Assembly: GCA_964579325.1 (NCBI GenBank)
Contig: CAZOHN010000160.1
Location: forward strand, 1 to 8,287
Length of the DNA stretch: 8,287 bases
Direction of reading: 5' to 3'
Origin: CAZOHN01 sp964579325
Lineage (GTDB): Bacteria > Pseudomonadota > Alphaproteobacteria > Rhodobacterales > Rhodobacteraceae
Part shown: positions 1 to 6,347 of the stretch, piece by piece
How positions within the stretch are numbered: the stretch's first letter is position 1
How the letters are laid out: each line of letters opens with the position of its first letter
Program-made: the position numbers and the translations under genes
Notes under the pieces: generated by a model
What the model was told of the DNA's origin: nothing
Database searches by the model: none
The model's input: only the letters and a program-made list of their open reading frames with translations

Positions 1-4
1 GCAA

Positions 5-25
5 GCAGGGGCGGAACGCCCCTGC
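5..25. terminator. GC-rich hairpin, terminator-like
   Basis: Nine bases (GCAGGGGCG, 5-13) pair perfectly with 17-25 across a GAA loop. It lies 46 bases beyond the stop codon of the minus-strand CHAD gene, so it could end that transcript, or one arriving from the left of the window. There is no T-run on either side (only TTGC on the minus strand), so intrinsic termination is plausible but not shown. Confidence 0.4.
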
Positions 26-70
26 GCCGTCCCGGGGGCGGGAGGGCCTCCGGGCCTTGTGGGAGGAGTA

Positions 71-958
71 TCAGGGCCGGGCGGTCGTATGGTTGCGCCA
101 GTTCTTCCAGAGGGCGGCGCATTCTGCCGCCAGCGCGTCCGGCGGCCCTGCGAGCAGGCGGCGGGAGAGGGGAGCGGCGCGCGCGAGCAGCTTGTCCTGA
201 CGTCGGGAGGTGGCGATGCGGAGGGGATCGGTCGAGGGGTCTTCCGGGAGATGGCCGAGCAGGACCGAGAGGTCGTTGTGATCGCCGAGAAGTTCGCCCA
301 GGGTATCTGCGGCGGAGATGCGCGCGTCGAGGAGGGCAGGCCAGAGCGGGCGCAGGAGGCGGGTCTGGTACCAGTGGTCCTTGACCCGCTTGCGCCAGGC
401 GTGGACGGCGTCTTCCGCCGGATCGGCGACGGCGGCCTTCATCGCGGCGCGGCCGGCCGTGAGCGTGGCGTCGAGACCCCGGGCCGGGGTGGCGAAGCCC
501 TTGCCGCGCACCGGCCAGTCGGTCGCGCGATCCCGGATGTCCAGCATCGCGGCCTGGAACGCGGCTACGGCGGCCTGGAGTGCCTCAGGCGCCTCGGCCT
601 CGGCCTTGCGGGCCTCGAAGGGCGCGCGGAGGATTGCCCTCGTGTCGGGGGCGATGTCGGCCGCGGTAGCCATCGCCTCGAAGGTAGCGAGCATCACCTC
701 GGCGTCGCGCAGTGCCCGAATCGTCTGGCCCGCGTCGCGCAGGGCCGCATTCTCGGCGCGGTAGCGCCCGAAGCCGGGGCGGACGAGGCGGATCAGGCCG
801 CGGGTCTTCTTGACCGCCTTGCGGGCCTCGTGGACGCGGCCGGCGAGCGGCCGGGTTCCGTCGGCAAGCGTGGCGAGGGCGCCATCGATCTGCTCGACCG
901 CGATGCGGCGGACGGCAGCTTCGATGGAGCGGTCGTCGGGGTCGATGCAGTAGGCCAT
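71..958 (-). CDS. CHAD domain-containing protein
   Basis: A 295-residue protein made mainly of charged alpha-helices, with the pattern of a CHAD domain (conserved histidine alpha-helical domain). CHAD proteins are known to bind inorganic polyphosphate through basic surfaces of a helical bundle. Visible hallmarks are a first basic histidine helix around residues 42-60 (VHEARKAVKKTR, His43), an LRDAEV motif near 83-88, a second histidine helix around 185-203 (VHAWRKRVKDHWYQTR, His186), and LLGDHNDL near 223-230. Residues 104-180 are Ala/Glu-rich linking helices. I see no signal peptide or membrane segment, so it is probably cytoplasmic. No CYTH triphosphatase domain is fused to it, and no polyphosphate kinase gene is in view, so it is a stand-alone CHAD protein. 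The ATG at 956-958 (MAYCIDP) begins just before the domain, but no clear Shine-Dalgarno sequence precedes it. It is transcribed divergently from the DUF4864 gene. The family call is firm; the cellular role is unknown. Confidence 0.88.
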   Translation of the reverse strand: MAYCIDPDDRSIEAAVRRIAVEQIDGALATLADGTRPLAGRVHEARKAVKKTRGLIRLVRPGFGRYRAENAALRDAGQTIRALRDAEVMLATFEAMATAADIAPDTRAILRAPFEARKAEAEAPEALQAAVAAFQAAMLDIRDRATDWPVRGKGFATPARGLDATLTAGRAAMKAAVADPAEDAVHAWRKRVKDHWYQTRLLRPLWPALLDARISAADTLGELLGDHNDLSVLLGHLPEDPSTDPLRIATSRRQDKLLARAAPLSRRLLAGPPDALAAECAALWKNWRNHTTARP

Positions 959-1078
959 GGTGGCCGAAGTCTACCCGCTCGGACAGGGGTGGCGCCAGAG
1001 CCTTGGCGCCCCGATCCGTCGCTTGACCGGGCCTCCGGCGGAACTAGCTCTCCGCGGACACAGTGGAAGGACCCTCCG
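959..1078. promoter_or_regulatory. Divergent intergenic region with GGCGCC hairpin and weak promoter
   Basis: This 120-base gap must hold promoters for both the CHAD gene (minus) and the DUF4864 gene (plus). GGCGCC occurs at 991-996 and 1005-1010 and can fold into a stem with an 8-base loop. Towards the plus-strand gene there is a TTGACC (1023-1028) that resembles a -35 box. Sixteen bases later comes TAGCTC (1045-1050), a poor -10 box. The positions are sensible, but the match is weak and the promoter is a guess. Confidence 0.3.
1065..1070 (+). promoter_or_regulatory. Ribosome binding site fixing the DUF4864 start
   Basis: GGAAGG stands 8 bases before the ATG at 1079. The reading frame is open far upstream, through the antisense of the CHAD gene. 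This site, together with the signal peptide that begins directly after it, fixes the real start. Confidence 0.65.
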
Positions 1079-1501
1079 ATGCGCCGCTTGCTGCTTGCCG
1101 CCGTCCTGTCCGTCGCCGCTGCCGGAGCCAGTGTCTGGGCCGCCATGGCCCAGGAGGCGCCCGGGAGCGCTATCCAGGGCGTTATCCAGGGCCAGATCGA
1201 CGCTTTCAGGGCCGACGATTTCGCCACCGCCTTCACCTTCGCCTCGCCCGCCATCAAGCGGATCTTCGAGAACCCCGACCGCTTCGGGACGATGGTGCGC
1301 GAGGGTTATCCGATGGTCTGGCGGCCATCCGCCGTGGAGTTCGGCGAGTTGCGCGAGGTGGCGGGCGCGCTTTGGCAACGGGTGATCGTCACCGATGCCG
1401 AGGGGCGTGTCCACGTGCTCGACTATCAGATGGTGCCGGCGGGCGAGGGCTGGCAGATCAACGGGGTGCAACTGCTGCGCGCACCCGACGTGGGCGCCTG
1501 A
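1079..1501 (+). CDS. Exported DUF4864 domain-containing protein
   Basis: A small protein of 140 residues. It opens with a clear Sec signal peptide: MRR, a hydrophobic core of about 15 residues (LLLAAVLSVAAAG), and a probable signal peptidase I site after Ala24 (AAMA before QE). The mature part (about 116 residues) starts with IQGVIQGQIDAFRADDFATAF, followed by FASPAIKRIF and GYPMVWRP, and ends in beta-strand-like YQMVPAGEGWQINGVQLL. This is the pattern of DUF4864, a small periplasmic family of NTF2-like appearance common in Rhodobacterales. The biochemical function is unknown. The start is supported by GGAAGG 8 bases upstream and by the signal peptide; the frame stays open upstream but that part is antisense to the CHAD gene. 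It is probably a single-gene transcript, because the next gene is 180 bases away. The size matches that of known family members. Confidence 0.87.
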   Translation: MRRLLLAAVLSVAAAGASVWAAMAQEAPGSAIQGVIQGQIDAFRADDFATAFTFASPAIKRIFENPDRFGTMVREGYPMVWRPSAVEFGELREVAGALWQRVIVTDAEGRVHVLDYQMVPAGEGWQINGVQLLRAPDVGA

Positions 1502-1567
1502 GAGCGTCCCGGCACCGCACGGTGGTCTAGGGTGGCATTAAGGCGGGGCTGATACCTCTCGCCGCGG

Positions 1568-1583
1568 CCGGGCGTGGACCCGG
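1568..1583 (+). terminator. Weak hairpin after the DUF4864 gene
   Basis: CCGGG (1568-1572) pairs with CCCGG (1579-1583) over a 6-base loop and is followed by GTTTATCC. It lies 67 bases past the DUF4864 stop. The stem is only five base pairs and the T-run is short, so this is a weak terminator candidate. Nothing else in 1502-1681 stands out except the ribosome binding site at its right end. Confidence 0.2.
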
Positions 1584-1666
1584 GTTTATCCAACGAATGG
1601 CGGACATTGGAGCGGGCGCGCGGCAGCGGGGCCTGCCGTCTGCCTGCCGTCCGCCCTGTGCGCCAC

Positions 1667-1675
1667 GGGAAAGGG
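1667..1675 (+). promoter_or_regulatory. Ribosome binding site fixing the beta-helix gene start
   Basis: GGGAAAGGG lies 6 bases before the ATG at 1682. The same frame is open back to 1574, but no comparable site precedes that upstream ATG, and the extra residues look like translated leader (Arg/Ala/Pro-rich). The start at 1682 is therefore preferred. Confidence 0.6.
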
Positions 1676-1681
1676 CATGCG

Positions 1682-3976
1682 ATGAACAAGGCGATCACCG
1701 ACGGGCTGGTATTGATGCCGCCACCGTTCGCGGCGGGGCTGGCGGTGTGGTCGAGCGGCGACGGCACGCCGGGGTCGGCGACCTGGGAGGGTGCGGCGAA
1801 CGCGGCCTTCGTCCCGGCGGATCAGGATTTCGCCGGTTGTCTCGAACTTCAGAAGACGACCGGCACGCAGCGGTTGCGCTACATGGGCGAGACGCCGCTC
1901 CTGCCCGGCTGCTACCTGCGGATCTGTGCGCGGGTGAAGGCGATGAGCGGCAACCTTCCCTCGGTGCGGATCGCGGCCTGGGCCGGTGGCGCGGGCGGCG
2001 CGGCGGTGTCCGGCGTGACGACGACCGGGCCGTCCGTGCCGCTGACGGCTTATGGCGAGGTGGTGACGGTGAGCGCCATCGTCGGCACCGGCAGTCGCAC
2101 GGGCGTTGACCTGCAATGGGGCACCCAGGCGCTCTATGGCCACTTCGGGCTCGACCTCACCGGCGCGAACGGCGGCGTGGTGCGGATCGACGACATCGTG
2201 ATCGAGGACGTCACCGGGGCCTTCCTGCGCACGATGATGGACTGGGTGGACGTGCGCGACTATGGCGCACGCGGCGACGGGGTGACGGACGACCGGGCGG
2301 CGTTCCAGGCCGCGGACCTCGCTGCCGCCGGGCGCGAGATCCTCGTTCCGGCGGGGACCTACCTGATCGGCACGACGCTGACGATCAACAGCCCCGTCCG
2401 CTTCGAGGGCAAGCTGACGATGCCCGCTGCGGCGCGGCTGTCGCTGAACGGTCAGTTCGACCTGCCGACCTACATCGACGCCTTTGGCGGCGACGAGATG
2501 CTGGGCCTGCGAAAGGCGTTGCAGGCGCTCTTCAACTACGCCGACCATGACGGGCTCGACATGCGGGGGCGGCGCGTGGAAGTCACCGCGCCGATCGACG
2601 TGCAGGCGGCGGTTCAGAACCAGAGCGTGTTCGCGGTGCGGCGCGTGCTGCGCAACGGGCAGTTGAACGTGGTGGAGGGGCCGGCCTGGGACACGGTGCA
2701 GGTCACGTCGCAGGCAACCTATGCCACCGCGAACCCGTTGCAGTTGACCGGCGTGGCGAACGTGGCGAACATTCCCGTGGGCGCGCGTGTCTCGGGCACG
2801 GGCGTTGGCCGCGAAGTCTATGTGCGGGAGAAGAATGTCGGCGCGGCGACGGTGACGCTGTCCAAGCCGCTCTACGGTGCGGCTGGCACGCAGGTCTTCA
2901 CCTTCCGCCGCTACCAGTACGTCCTCGATTTTTCCGGCTTTGCCTACATCGACAAGTTCGTGCTGCAGGAGGTCGAGGTCCAGTGCAACGGCTTTGCCTC
3001 GGGTATCCTGCTTCCGCCCGACGGGATGGCGTTCCAGATGACCGACTGCCACGTGATCCGGCCAAAGGACCGGGGCGTGACCTCGCATGGCCTGGGCTGC
3101 ACCGCGATCCAGATCGACCGCTGCCAGTTCCTGTCGAACGAACAGTCGGTGAAGGCGCAGGACCGTACCACGGTGGCATTCAACGTGAACTCCAACGACG
3201 CCAAGATACGCGACTGCCGGGCGATGCGGTTCGCGCATTTCGCGGTGATGTCGGGAACGGCGCACCTGATCACCGGCAACCACTTCTTCAACGGCGACGA
3301 GGAGCCCGACGGGGTGCGGCAGGCGGGGCTGGTGCTGACCGAGCCGACGAGCCGGTCGACCCTCGTGGGCAACTACATCGACAACTGCTTCGTGGAACTC
3401 ACCAACGAGCATGACGCGACACCGGCCTGGAACAACGACTTCTCGTTCGGGGGGCTCACGGTCACCGGCAACATCTTTCTGGCGATCGGGGTGGCGCCGT
3501 GGTTCCGCTGGCTGGTGGTCAAGCCCTACGGGCCGGGGCATTTCCTGCAGGGCCTCTCTGTGGTGGGCAACACCTTCCAGGCGGTGAACGGCGCGGTGGA
3601 CCGGGTAGAGAAGGTGGACACGAGCTTCGCGAGCCTCGACATGACCCGGGCGCGCAACGTCGTGTTCGAGGGTAACTCGTTCAACAACGTGACGCAGTGG
3701 ACGCACAACCCCGTCACGCTGCCGTTCACCCAGAACACCGCGCAGGCCGCCTGGCTGTGCGAGTTTGCTCCGCCCCTGCCGTTCGGCGGGCGGCTGCGCG
3801 CGGTGGAGGGCGTGGTCGCCGACCAGATGATCACCGACGCGGGCAACCTGCGGGTGACGGGCATGCCCTATGTCGATCTCGAATGGGGAACCGGCGGCAC
3901 CCAGGTGCGGCTGAACTGGCCGGTGGCGGCCAAGGGCCGGGTGCGGATCGTCGGGCGGATGGACAACCCGGTCTGA
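1682..3976 (+). CDS. Pectate-lyase/tailspike-like right-handed beta-helix protein
   Basis: A 764-residue protein. Residues 1-180 form a beta-rich N-terminal domain resembling a carbohydrate-binding jelly roll (strands such as CYLRICARVKAM and VVRIDDIVIEDV). Residues 188-235 carry the signature that opens the pectate lyase 3 / GH28-related superfamily (VDVRDYGARGDGVTDDRAAFQ, then LVPAGTYLIGTTLTI). The region after about residue 415 shows short repeating strands with turn Asn/Gly residues (IQIDRCQFLSN, LITGNHFFNG, LVGNYIDNC, LTVTGNIFL, LSVVGNTFQ, VVFEGNSFNNV), as expected for coils of a parallel beta-helix. Residues about 340-410 look like an inserted small beta module (ANPLQLTGVANV to GTQVFTF) of a type also seen in phage tail proteins. 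The family includes polysaccharide lyases, hydrolases and phage tailspikes; I cannot assign catalytic residues or a substrate. There is no signal peptide and no membrane segment, so export, if any, must use another route. No phage or polysaccharide genes are adjacent. Confidence 0.8.
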   Translation: MNKAITDGLVLMPPPFAAGLAVWSSGDGTPGSATWEGAANAAFVPADQDFAGCLELQKTTGTQRLRYMGETPLLPGCYLRICARVKAMSGNLPSVRIAAWAGGAGGAAVSGVTTTGPSVPLTAYGEVVTVSAIVGTGSRTGVDLQWGTQALYGHFGLDLTGANGGVVRIDDIVIEDVTGAFLRTMMDWVDVRDYGARGDGVTDDRAAFQAADLAAAGREILVPAGTYLIGTTLTINSPVRFEGKLTMPAAARLSLNGQFDLPTYIDAFGGDEMLGLRKALQALFNYADHDGLDMRGRRVEVTAPIDVQAAVQNQSVFAVRRVLRNGQLNVVEGPAWDTVQVTSQATYATANPLQLTGVANVANIPVGARVSGTGVGREVYVREKNVGAATVTLSKPLYGAAGTQVFTFRRYQYVLDFSGFAYIDKFVLQEVEVQCNGFASGILLPPDGMAFQMTDCHVIRPKDRGVTSHGLGCTAIQIDRCQFLSNEQSVKAQDRTTVAFNVNSNDAKIRDCRAMRFAHFAVMSGTAHLITGNHFFNGDEEPDGVRQAGLVLTEPTSRSTLVGNYIDNCFVELTNEHDATPAWNNDFSFGGLTVTGNIFLAIGVAPWFRWLVVKPYGPGHFLQGLSVVGNTFQAVNGAVDRVEKVDTSFASLDMTRARNVVFEGNSFNNVTQWTHNPVTLPFTQNTAQAAWLCEFAPPLPFGGRLRAVEGVVADQMITDAGNLRVTGMPYVDLEWGTGGTQVRLNWPVAAKGRVRIVGRMDNPV

Positions 3977-3999
3977 GGCATCCGACAGAGGGTGTGGGC

Positions 4000-4030
4000 A
4001 GGGGCCCCGGTCGTTTCGACCGGGGCCTCT
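4000..4030. terminator. Strong hairpin between convergent genes, probably bidirectional
   Basis: Bases 4000-4013 pair with 4017-4030 over a TTT loop: 14 base pairs with one G-T wobble, core GGCCCCGGTCG. It sits 23 bases past the beta-helix stop and 6 bases before the minus-strand HugZ-like stop, in the only gap between two convergent genes. The plus-strand tail is TTCGGTTC rather than a pure T-run. Position and stem strength make a shared terminator likely. Confidence 0.75.
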
Positions 4031-4036
4031 TTCGGT

Positions 4037-4525
4037 TCAGAGGCCGAGGTCGGCGGGGCCGAGGTCGTAGGCTTTCCCGAAGCCGCCGTTGAGGCTCGCG
4101 CCAGACACCTCGAAGCGCACGAAGGAGAAGTCGGCGAAGTCGGCGTAGAGCTTCGCCTTGGAGTGGGTGGCGAGGTAGTGGGCGCGCAGTGCGGTGTGGT
4201 CGGGCGTGTCGCGGGCGATGAAGCGGGCGCGGGCAGCGATGGTGAGGCGGGGATGGGTAAGCGGGTCGCCCTTCGGTCCGGGTTCGCCGACGAGGAGCGA
4301 AGCGGCGGGGTTCGCCCGGAGCGCACGGGTATGGGCCGAGAGGTCGGACAGGAGCGTGAGCGGGGCTCCATCCGGGGTAAGGCCGAAGGCGATCCGGGTC
4401 ACGGATGGGGCGGCCGTCGCGGGGTCGAGCGTGCCGAGCGCGGCGAAGCGGGCTTCGGCGAGGAGGGTGCGGGCGAGGGTGCGGGCCTCGTCGTCGGTGG
4501 GACGGATCGGGGAGGTCTCGGGCAT
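4037..4525 (-). CDS. HugZ-like/pyridoxamine 5'-phosphate oxidase-family split-barrel protein
   Basis: A 162-residue cytoplasmic protein of the FMN-binding split-barrel superfamily, closest in pattern to the short HugZ-like proteins of alphaproteobacteria. Visible features are an N-terminal helix (DDEARTLARTLLAEARFAALGTLD, residues 11-34), the barrel strand PSVTRIAFGLTPDGAPLTLLSDLSAHTRALRANP (40-73), SLLVGEPGPKGDPLTHPRLT (76-95), and the C-terminal motif SLNGGFGKAYDL (144-155) typical of the group. Relatives bind flavin or heme; true HugZ enzymes degrade heme, but many short homologues have no proven activity. It is shorter than HugZ of Campylobacter and Helicobacter and lacks the extra C-terminal region seen in longer relatives, so heme oxygenase activity should not be assumed. 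The ATG at 4523-4525 is chosen because family similarity begins there; the upstream frame is low-complexity Pro/Arg/Ala. The bases before this ATG are pyrimidine-rich, with no Shine-Dalgarno sequence. It follows the regulator gene on the same strand after 251 bases. Confidence 0.85.
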   Translation of the reverse strand: MPETSPIRPTDDEARTLARTLLAEARFAALGTLDPATAAPSVTRIAFGLTPDGAPLTLLSDLSAHTRALRANPAASLLVGEPGPKGDPLTHPRLTIAARARFIARDTPDHTALRAHYLATHSKAKLYADFADFSFVRFEVSGASLNGGFGKAYDLGPADLGL

Positions 4526-4585
4526 GATAGGGGAAGGGTAAGGCGGCGGCGCCCGGGCGGCAATGTCGTAACTGGGGAGAGCGCA

Positions 4586-4638
4586 CCGCACCCGCGGGCA
4601 CGCTCCCACCCGCCCACCCCGCGCGCCCGCGGGTGCGG
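4586..4638. repeat. Perfect 14-bp inverted repeat upstream of the HugZ-like gene
   Basis: CCGCACCCGCGGGC (4586-4599) is exactly complementary to GCCCGCGGGTGCGG (4625-4638), with a 25-base C-rich spacer. Each arm contains the self-complementary CCCGCGGG. It lies in the 251-base gap (4526-4776) between the regulator stop and the HugZ-like start. It could be a factor-dependent terminator for the regulator transcript, which has no T-run here, or an operator with two half-sites for the HugZ-like promoter. The rest of the gap is C- and G-rich with no recognisable gene. Confidence 0.55.
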
Positions 4639-4776
4639 CCCGGGGATCCGGGCGAGGCGTCCGGGCGACAGGTCCGCGCAATCCGCCGCGGGCGAAGGGA
4701 AGGCGCCGTTCCCCGCGCCCGCGCGCGGCCTCGCCCCGGGCGTGCAGGCGCGACGGTGCCGTGCCGGCCGACGCGG

Positions 4777-6186
4777 TCAGCTTTCGTAGCGCGTGGCGCC
4801 CCTGCGGCGTTCGTCGACCGGCTGGGCGAGGATCGCGGCCTGGTGGGCGCGCTGGTCGCAATTGGCGCGGGGGCAGATCCGGCAATTGATGCCTATCGGC
4901 GTCATCCGCGCGCCGGCGACCGTCAGCCCCTCGGCATAGCCGATCTCGCCCACGTGGTCGACGGTGCAGCCCATCGCCACCGCCAGCCGGATATCCTGCG
5001 CGTGGCGGGCGAAGGTCGGGCGGTCGACCGTGCGGGAGAACACGAAGTACTGTGACGAATCCGGCATCTCGACGAACTGCGGCACGATCCGGCCCGGCGT
5101 GCGGAACGAGGTGTGCACGTCGAGCCGGGGGCAGGCGCCGCCGTGTTCGGCGAGGTGGAACCCGGTGGAGTTGAACCGCTTGGTGACGTTGCCGGCCTTG
5201 TCGATGCGCAGGAAGAAGAACGGCACCCCCTGCGCACCCTCGCGTTGCAGCGTGGTGGCCCGATGGCAGGCCTGTTCGAAGCTTACCCCGAAGCGGGTGG
5301 CGAGGTGGTCGAAGTCGTATTTCGAGGCCCGCGCCTCGGCGAGGAAGGGGCCGTAGGGCATCAGGACGGCGGCGGCGAAGTAGTTGGCCAGTTCCACCCT
5401 GAGCCGCGCCAGCCCGCGCTTGTCGGAGATGCCCGAGCGGGCGAGGAGCGCATCGAGGAGCGTGCGCTGTTCCAGCAGGCCCGCGACATGGACGAGCTGG
5501 AACACCCGGTTGGGATGGTCGAGCGCCTCCGACAGCAGGATCTCGCGGCGCCCCTCGTCGTACTGCCGCAGCGTGTTGGGCAGCTCCGACACCGGCGCAA
5601 GGCGCACGGCGATGCCGAGACCGTCGCGCAGGCGCGATTTCATCAGGCTGTAGAGCTCGTCGGTCTCGACCCGCTTGCCGCCCCAGAAGTCCTCGGCGGC
5701 CTCCTCGACCTCGCGGAAGTAGTTGCGGTTGCGCCGGAAGAAGTCGTGCACGGCGGCCTCGGGCGAGGCGGAGACCACCGGCTCGGCCCGCGCCTCTCCG
5801 CCACCCGCCAGCGACAGGAGCTGGTCGGTGGCCGCCTGCCAGGCGCGGTGCAGCTTGAGGAAGGCCGCCGCCAGAGCAGGGGAGTGGACGAGGGCAGCGC
5901 GCAACTCGGCGAGGTCGGGCCGCTCGCCTTCGAAGAGCGGGTCCTGCACCACCGCGCGCAGGTCGGCCAGCAGCGTGGAGCCATCGTCCTCGGCGATCTC
6001 GCGCCAGTCGACGCCATAGACCTCGAAGAGCCGCAGCATCACAGGCACCGAGACGGACCGCTCGTTGTTCTCGAGAAGATTGACGTAGGAAGTAGAGATC
6101 CCGAGCGCCTTCGCCATCGCGCTTTGCGTCTCGGAACGGTCGAGACGGAGGCGGCGGAGGTGAGGGCCGATGAAGGTTTTCTGCAT
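4777..6186 (-). CDS. ScfR-family XRE transcription regulator (short-chain fatty acyl-CoA regulator)
   Basis: A 469-residue DNA-binding regulator. Residues 8-62 form an XRE/Cro-type helix-turn-helix (LRRLRLDRSETQSAMAKALG, then STSYVNLLENNERSVS). Residues about 145-345 correspond to the degenerate ImmA/IrrE (DUF955) domain. Where the peptidase has HExxH, this protein has FQLVHVAGLLEQ (229-240), so it cannot be a standard zinc protease. Residues about 350-460 match the C-terminal DUF2083-type region, with Cys352, Cys407 and a conserved cluster Cys435-x2-Cys438-x4-Cys443 (GINCRICPRANCDQRA). This architecture defines the ScfR family, which includes Rhodobacter sphaeroides PccR (propionyl-CoA assimilation) and Corynebacterium glutamicum RamB (acetate metabolism); members respond to the acyl-CoA state of the cell. 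I start at the ATG at 6184-6186 (MQKTFIGPHLRRLR); a GTG at 6198 would add four residues, and neither has a clear Shine-Dalgarno sequence. It is divergent from the aminotransferase and malyl-CoA lyase genes, its probable targets. The ligand is unknown. Confidence 0.9.
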   Translation of the reverse strand: MQKTFIGPHLRRLRLDRSETQSAMAKALGISTSYVNLLENNERSVSVPVMLRLFEVYGVDWREIAEDDGSTLLADLRAVVQDPLFEGERPDLAELRAALVHSPALAAAFLKLHRAWQAATDQLLSLAGGGEARAEPVVSASPEAAVHDFFRRNRNYFREVEEAAEDFWGGKRVETDELYSLMKSRLRDGLGIAVRLAPVSELPNTLRQYDEGRREILLSEALDHPNRVFQLVHVAGLLEQRTLLDALLARSGISDKRGLARLRVELANYFAAAVLMPYGPFLAEARASKYDFDHLATRFGVSFEQACHRATTLQREGAQGVPFFFLRIDKAGNVTKRFNSTGFHLAEHGGACPRLDVHTSFRTPGRIVPQFVEMPDSSQYFVFSRTVDRPTFARHAQDIRLAVAMGCTVDHVGEIGYAEGLTVAGARMTPIGINCRICPRANCDQRAHQAAILAQPVDERRRGATRYES

Positions 6187-6208
6187 GCCGAGGTACACCC
6201 AGAGGATT

Positions 6209-6229
6209 TGTGTAGTTTACAATTACACA
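6209..6229. promoter_or_regulatory. Palindrome 1, putative operator in the divergent promoter region
   Basis: TGTGTA (6209-6214) and TACACA (6224-6229) form an inverted repeat with a 9-base centre that itself contains TTTACA (6216-6221). It is A+T-rich in a G+C-rich genome. It starts 23 bases upstream of the regulator's start codon, where binding could block the regulator's own transcription. Assignment to the ScfR protein is inference from position. Confidence 0.5.
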
Positions 6230-6241
6230 GAAATTGGATCG

Positions 6242-6261
6242 TGTAAAACGATGCGTTTACA
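6242..6261. promoter_or_regulatory. Palindrome 2, putative operator in the divergent promoter region
   Basis: TGTAAA (6242-6247) and TTTACA (6256-6261) form an inverted repeat with an 8-base centre. Its midpoint is about 32-33 bases from that of palindrome 1, close to three helical turns, so two dimers could bind the same DNA face. The half-sites resemble but do not match the TTTGCAAA-like boxes reported for RamB. TTTACA also resembles a -35 box, but I cannot place a convincing -10 partner on either strand. Confidence 0.5.
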
Positions 6262-6280
6262 GCAGGACGCGGGTTCGTTT

Positions 6281-6339
6281 GGCGCGTTCGCCTTTTGATG
6301 GCATTGCACATCCAACCGAAGGCAGGCGCCAGTCCTGCC
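6281..6339 (+). promoter_or_regulatory. Two small hairpins in the leader of the aminotransferase gene
   Basis: GGCG (6281-6284) pairs with CGCC (6289-6292) and is followed by TTTT (6293-6296), a miniature terminator shape. Then GGCAGG (6321-6326) pairs with CCTGCC (6334-6339) over 7 bases, ending 8 bases before the ribosome binding site. If the transcript starts upstream of them, they lie in the 5' leader and could modulate read-through or translation. I recognise no known riboswitch class. Confidence 0.25.
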
Positions 6340-6347
6340 CGATTTTC

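Noticed and set aside
1040..1066. An ECF sigma factor promoter starting with GGAAC at 1040-1044
   Set aside because: The second element (CGTT- or TCT-like at the proper distance) is not convincing; GGAAC alone is common by chance.
59..1078. N-terminal extension of the DUF4864 reading frame back to position 59
   Set aside because: It runs antisense through the CHAD gene and is Gly/Arg-rich. The signal peptide and ribosome binding site place the start at 1079.
1528..1560. A sigma-54-type promoter at the TGGCAT near 1532
   Set aside because: The downstream TTGC-type element is missing at the required spacing.
1586..3706. A 706-residue open frame on the minus strand, antisense to the beta-helix gene
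   Set aside because: Its translation is His/Arg/Val-rich low-complexity sequence with no domain, it has no ribosome binding site, and it mirrors the codon bias of the strongly supported plus-strand gene.
4526..4885. 120-residue upstream extension of the HugZ-like frame
   Set aside because: The extension is Pro/Arg/Ala low-complexity sequence, overlaps the end of the regulator gene, and precedes the point where family similarity starts.
6187..6198. GTG start at 6198 for the regulator
   Set aside because: It adds only MYLG, has no better ribosome binding site than the ATG at 6186, and regulators of this family usually begin shortly before the LRRLR helix. It cannot be fully excluded.
5113..6246. 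A 377-residue open frame on the plus strand, antisense to the ScfR regulator
   Set aside because: It is explained by G+C-rich third positions of the regulator gene; its translation is compositionally odd and matches no family I recognise, whereas the minus strand gives a complete regulator.
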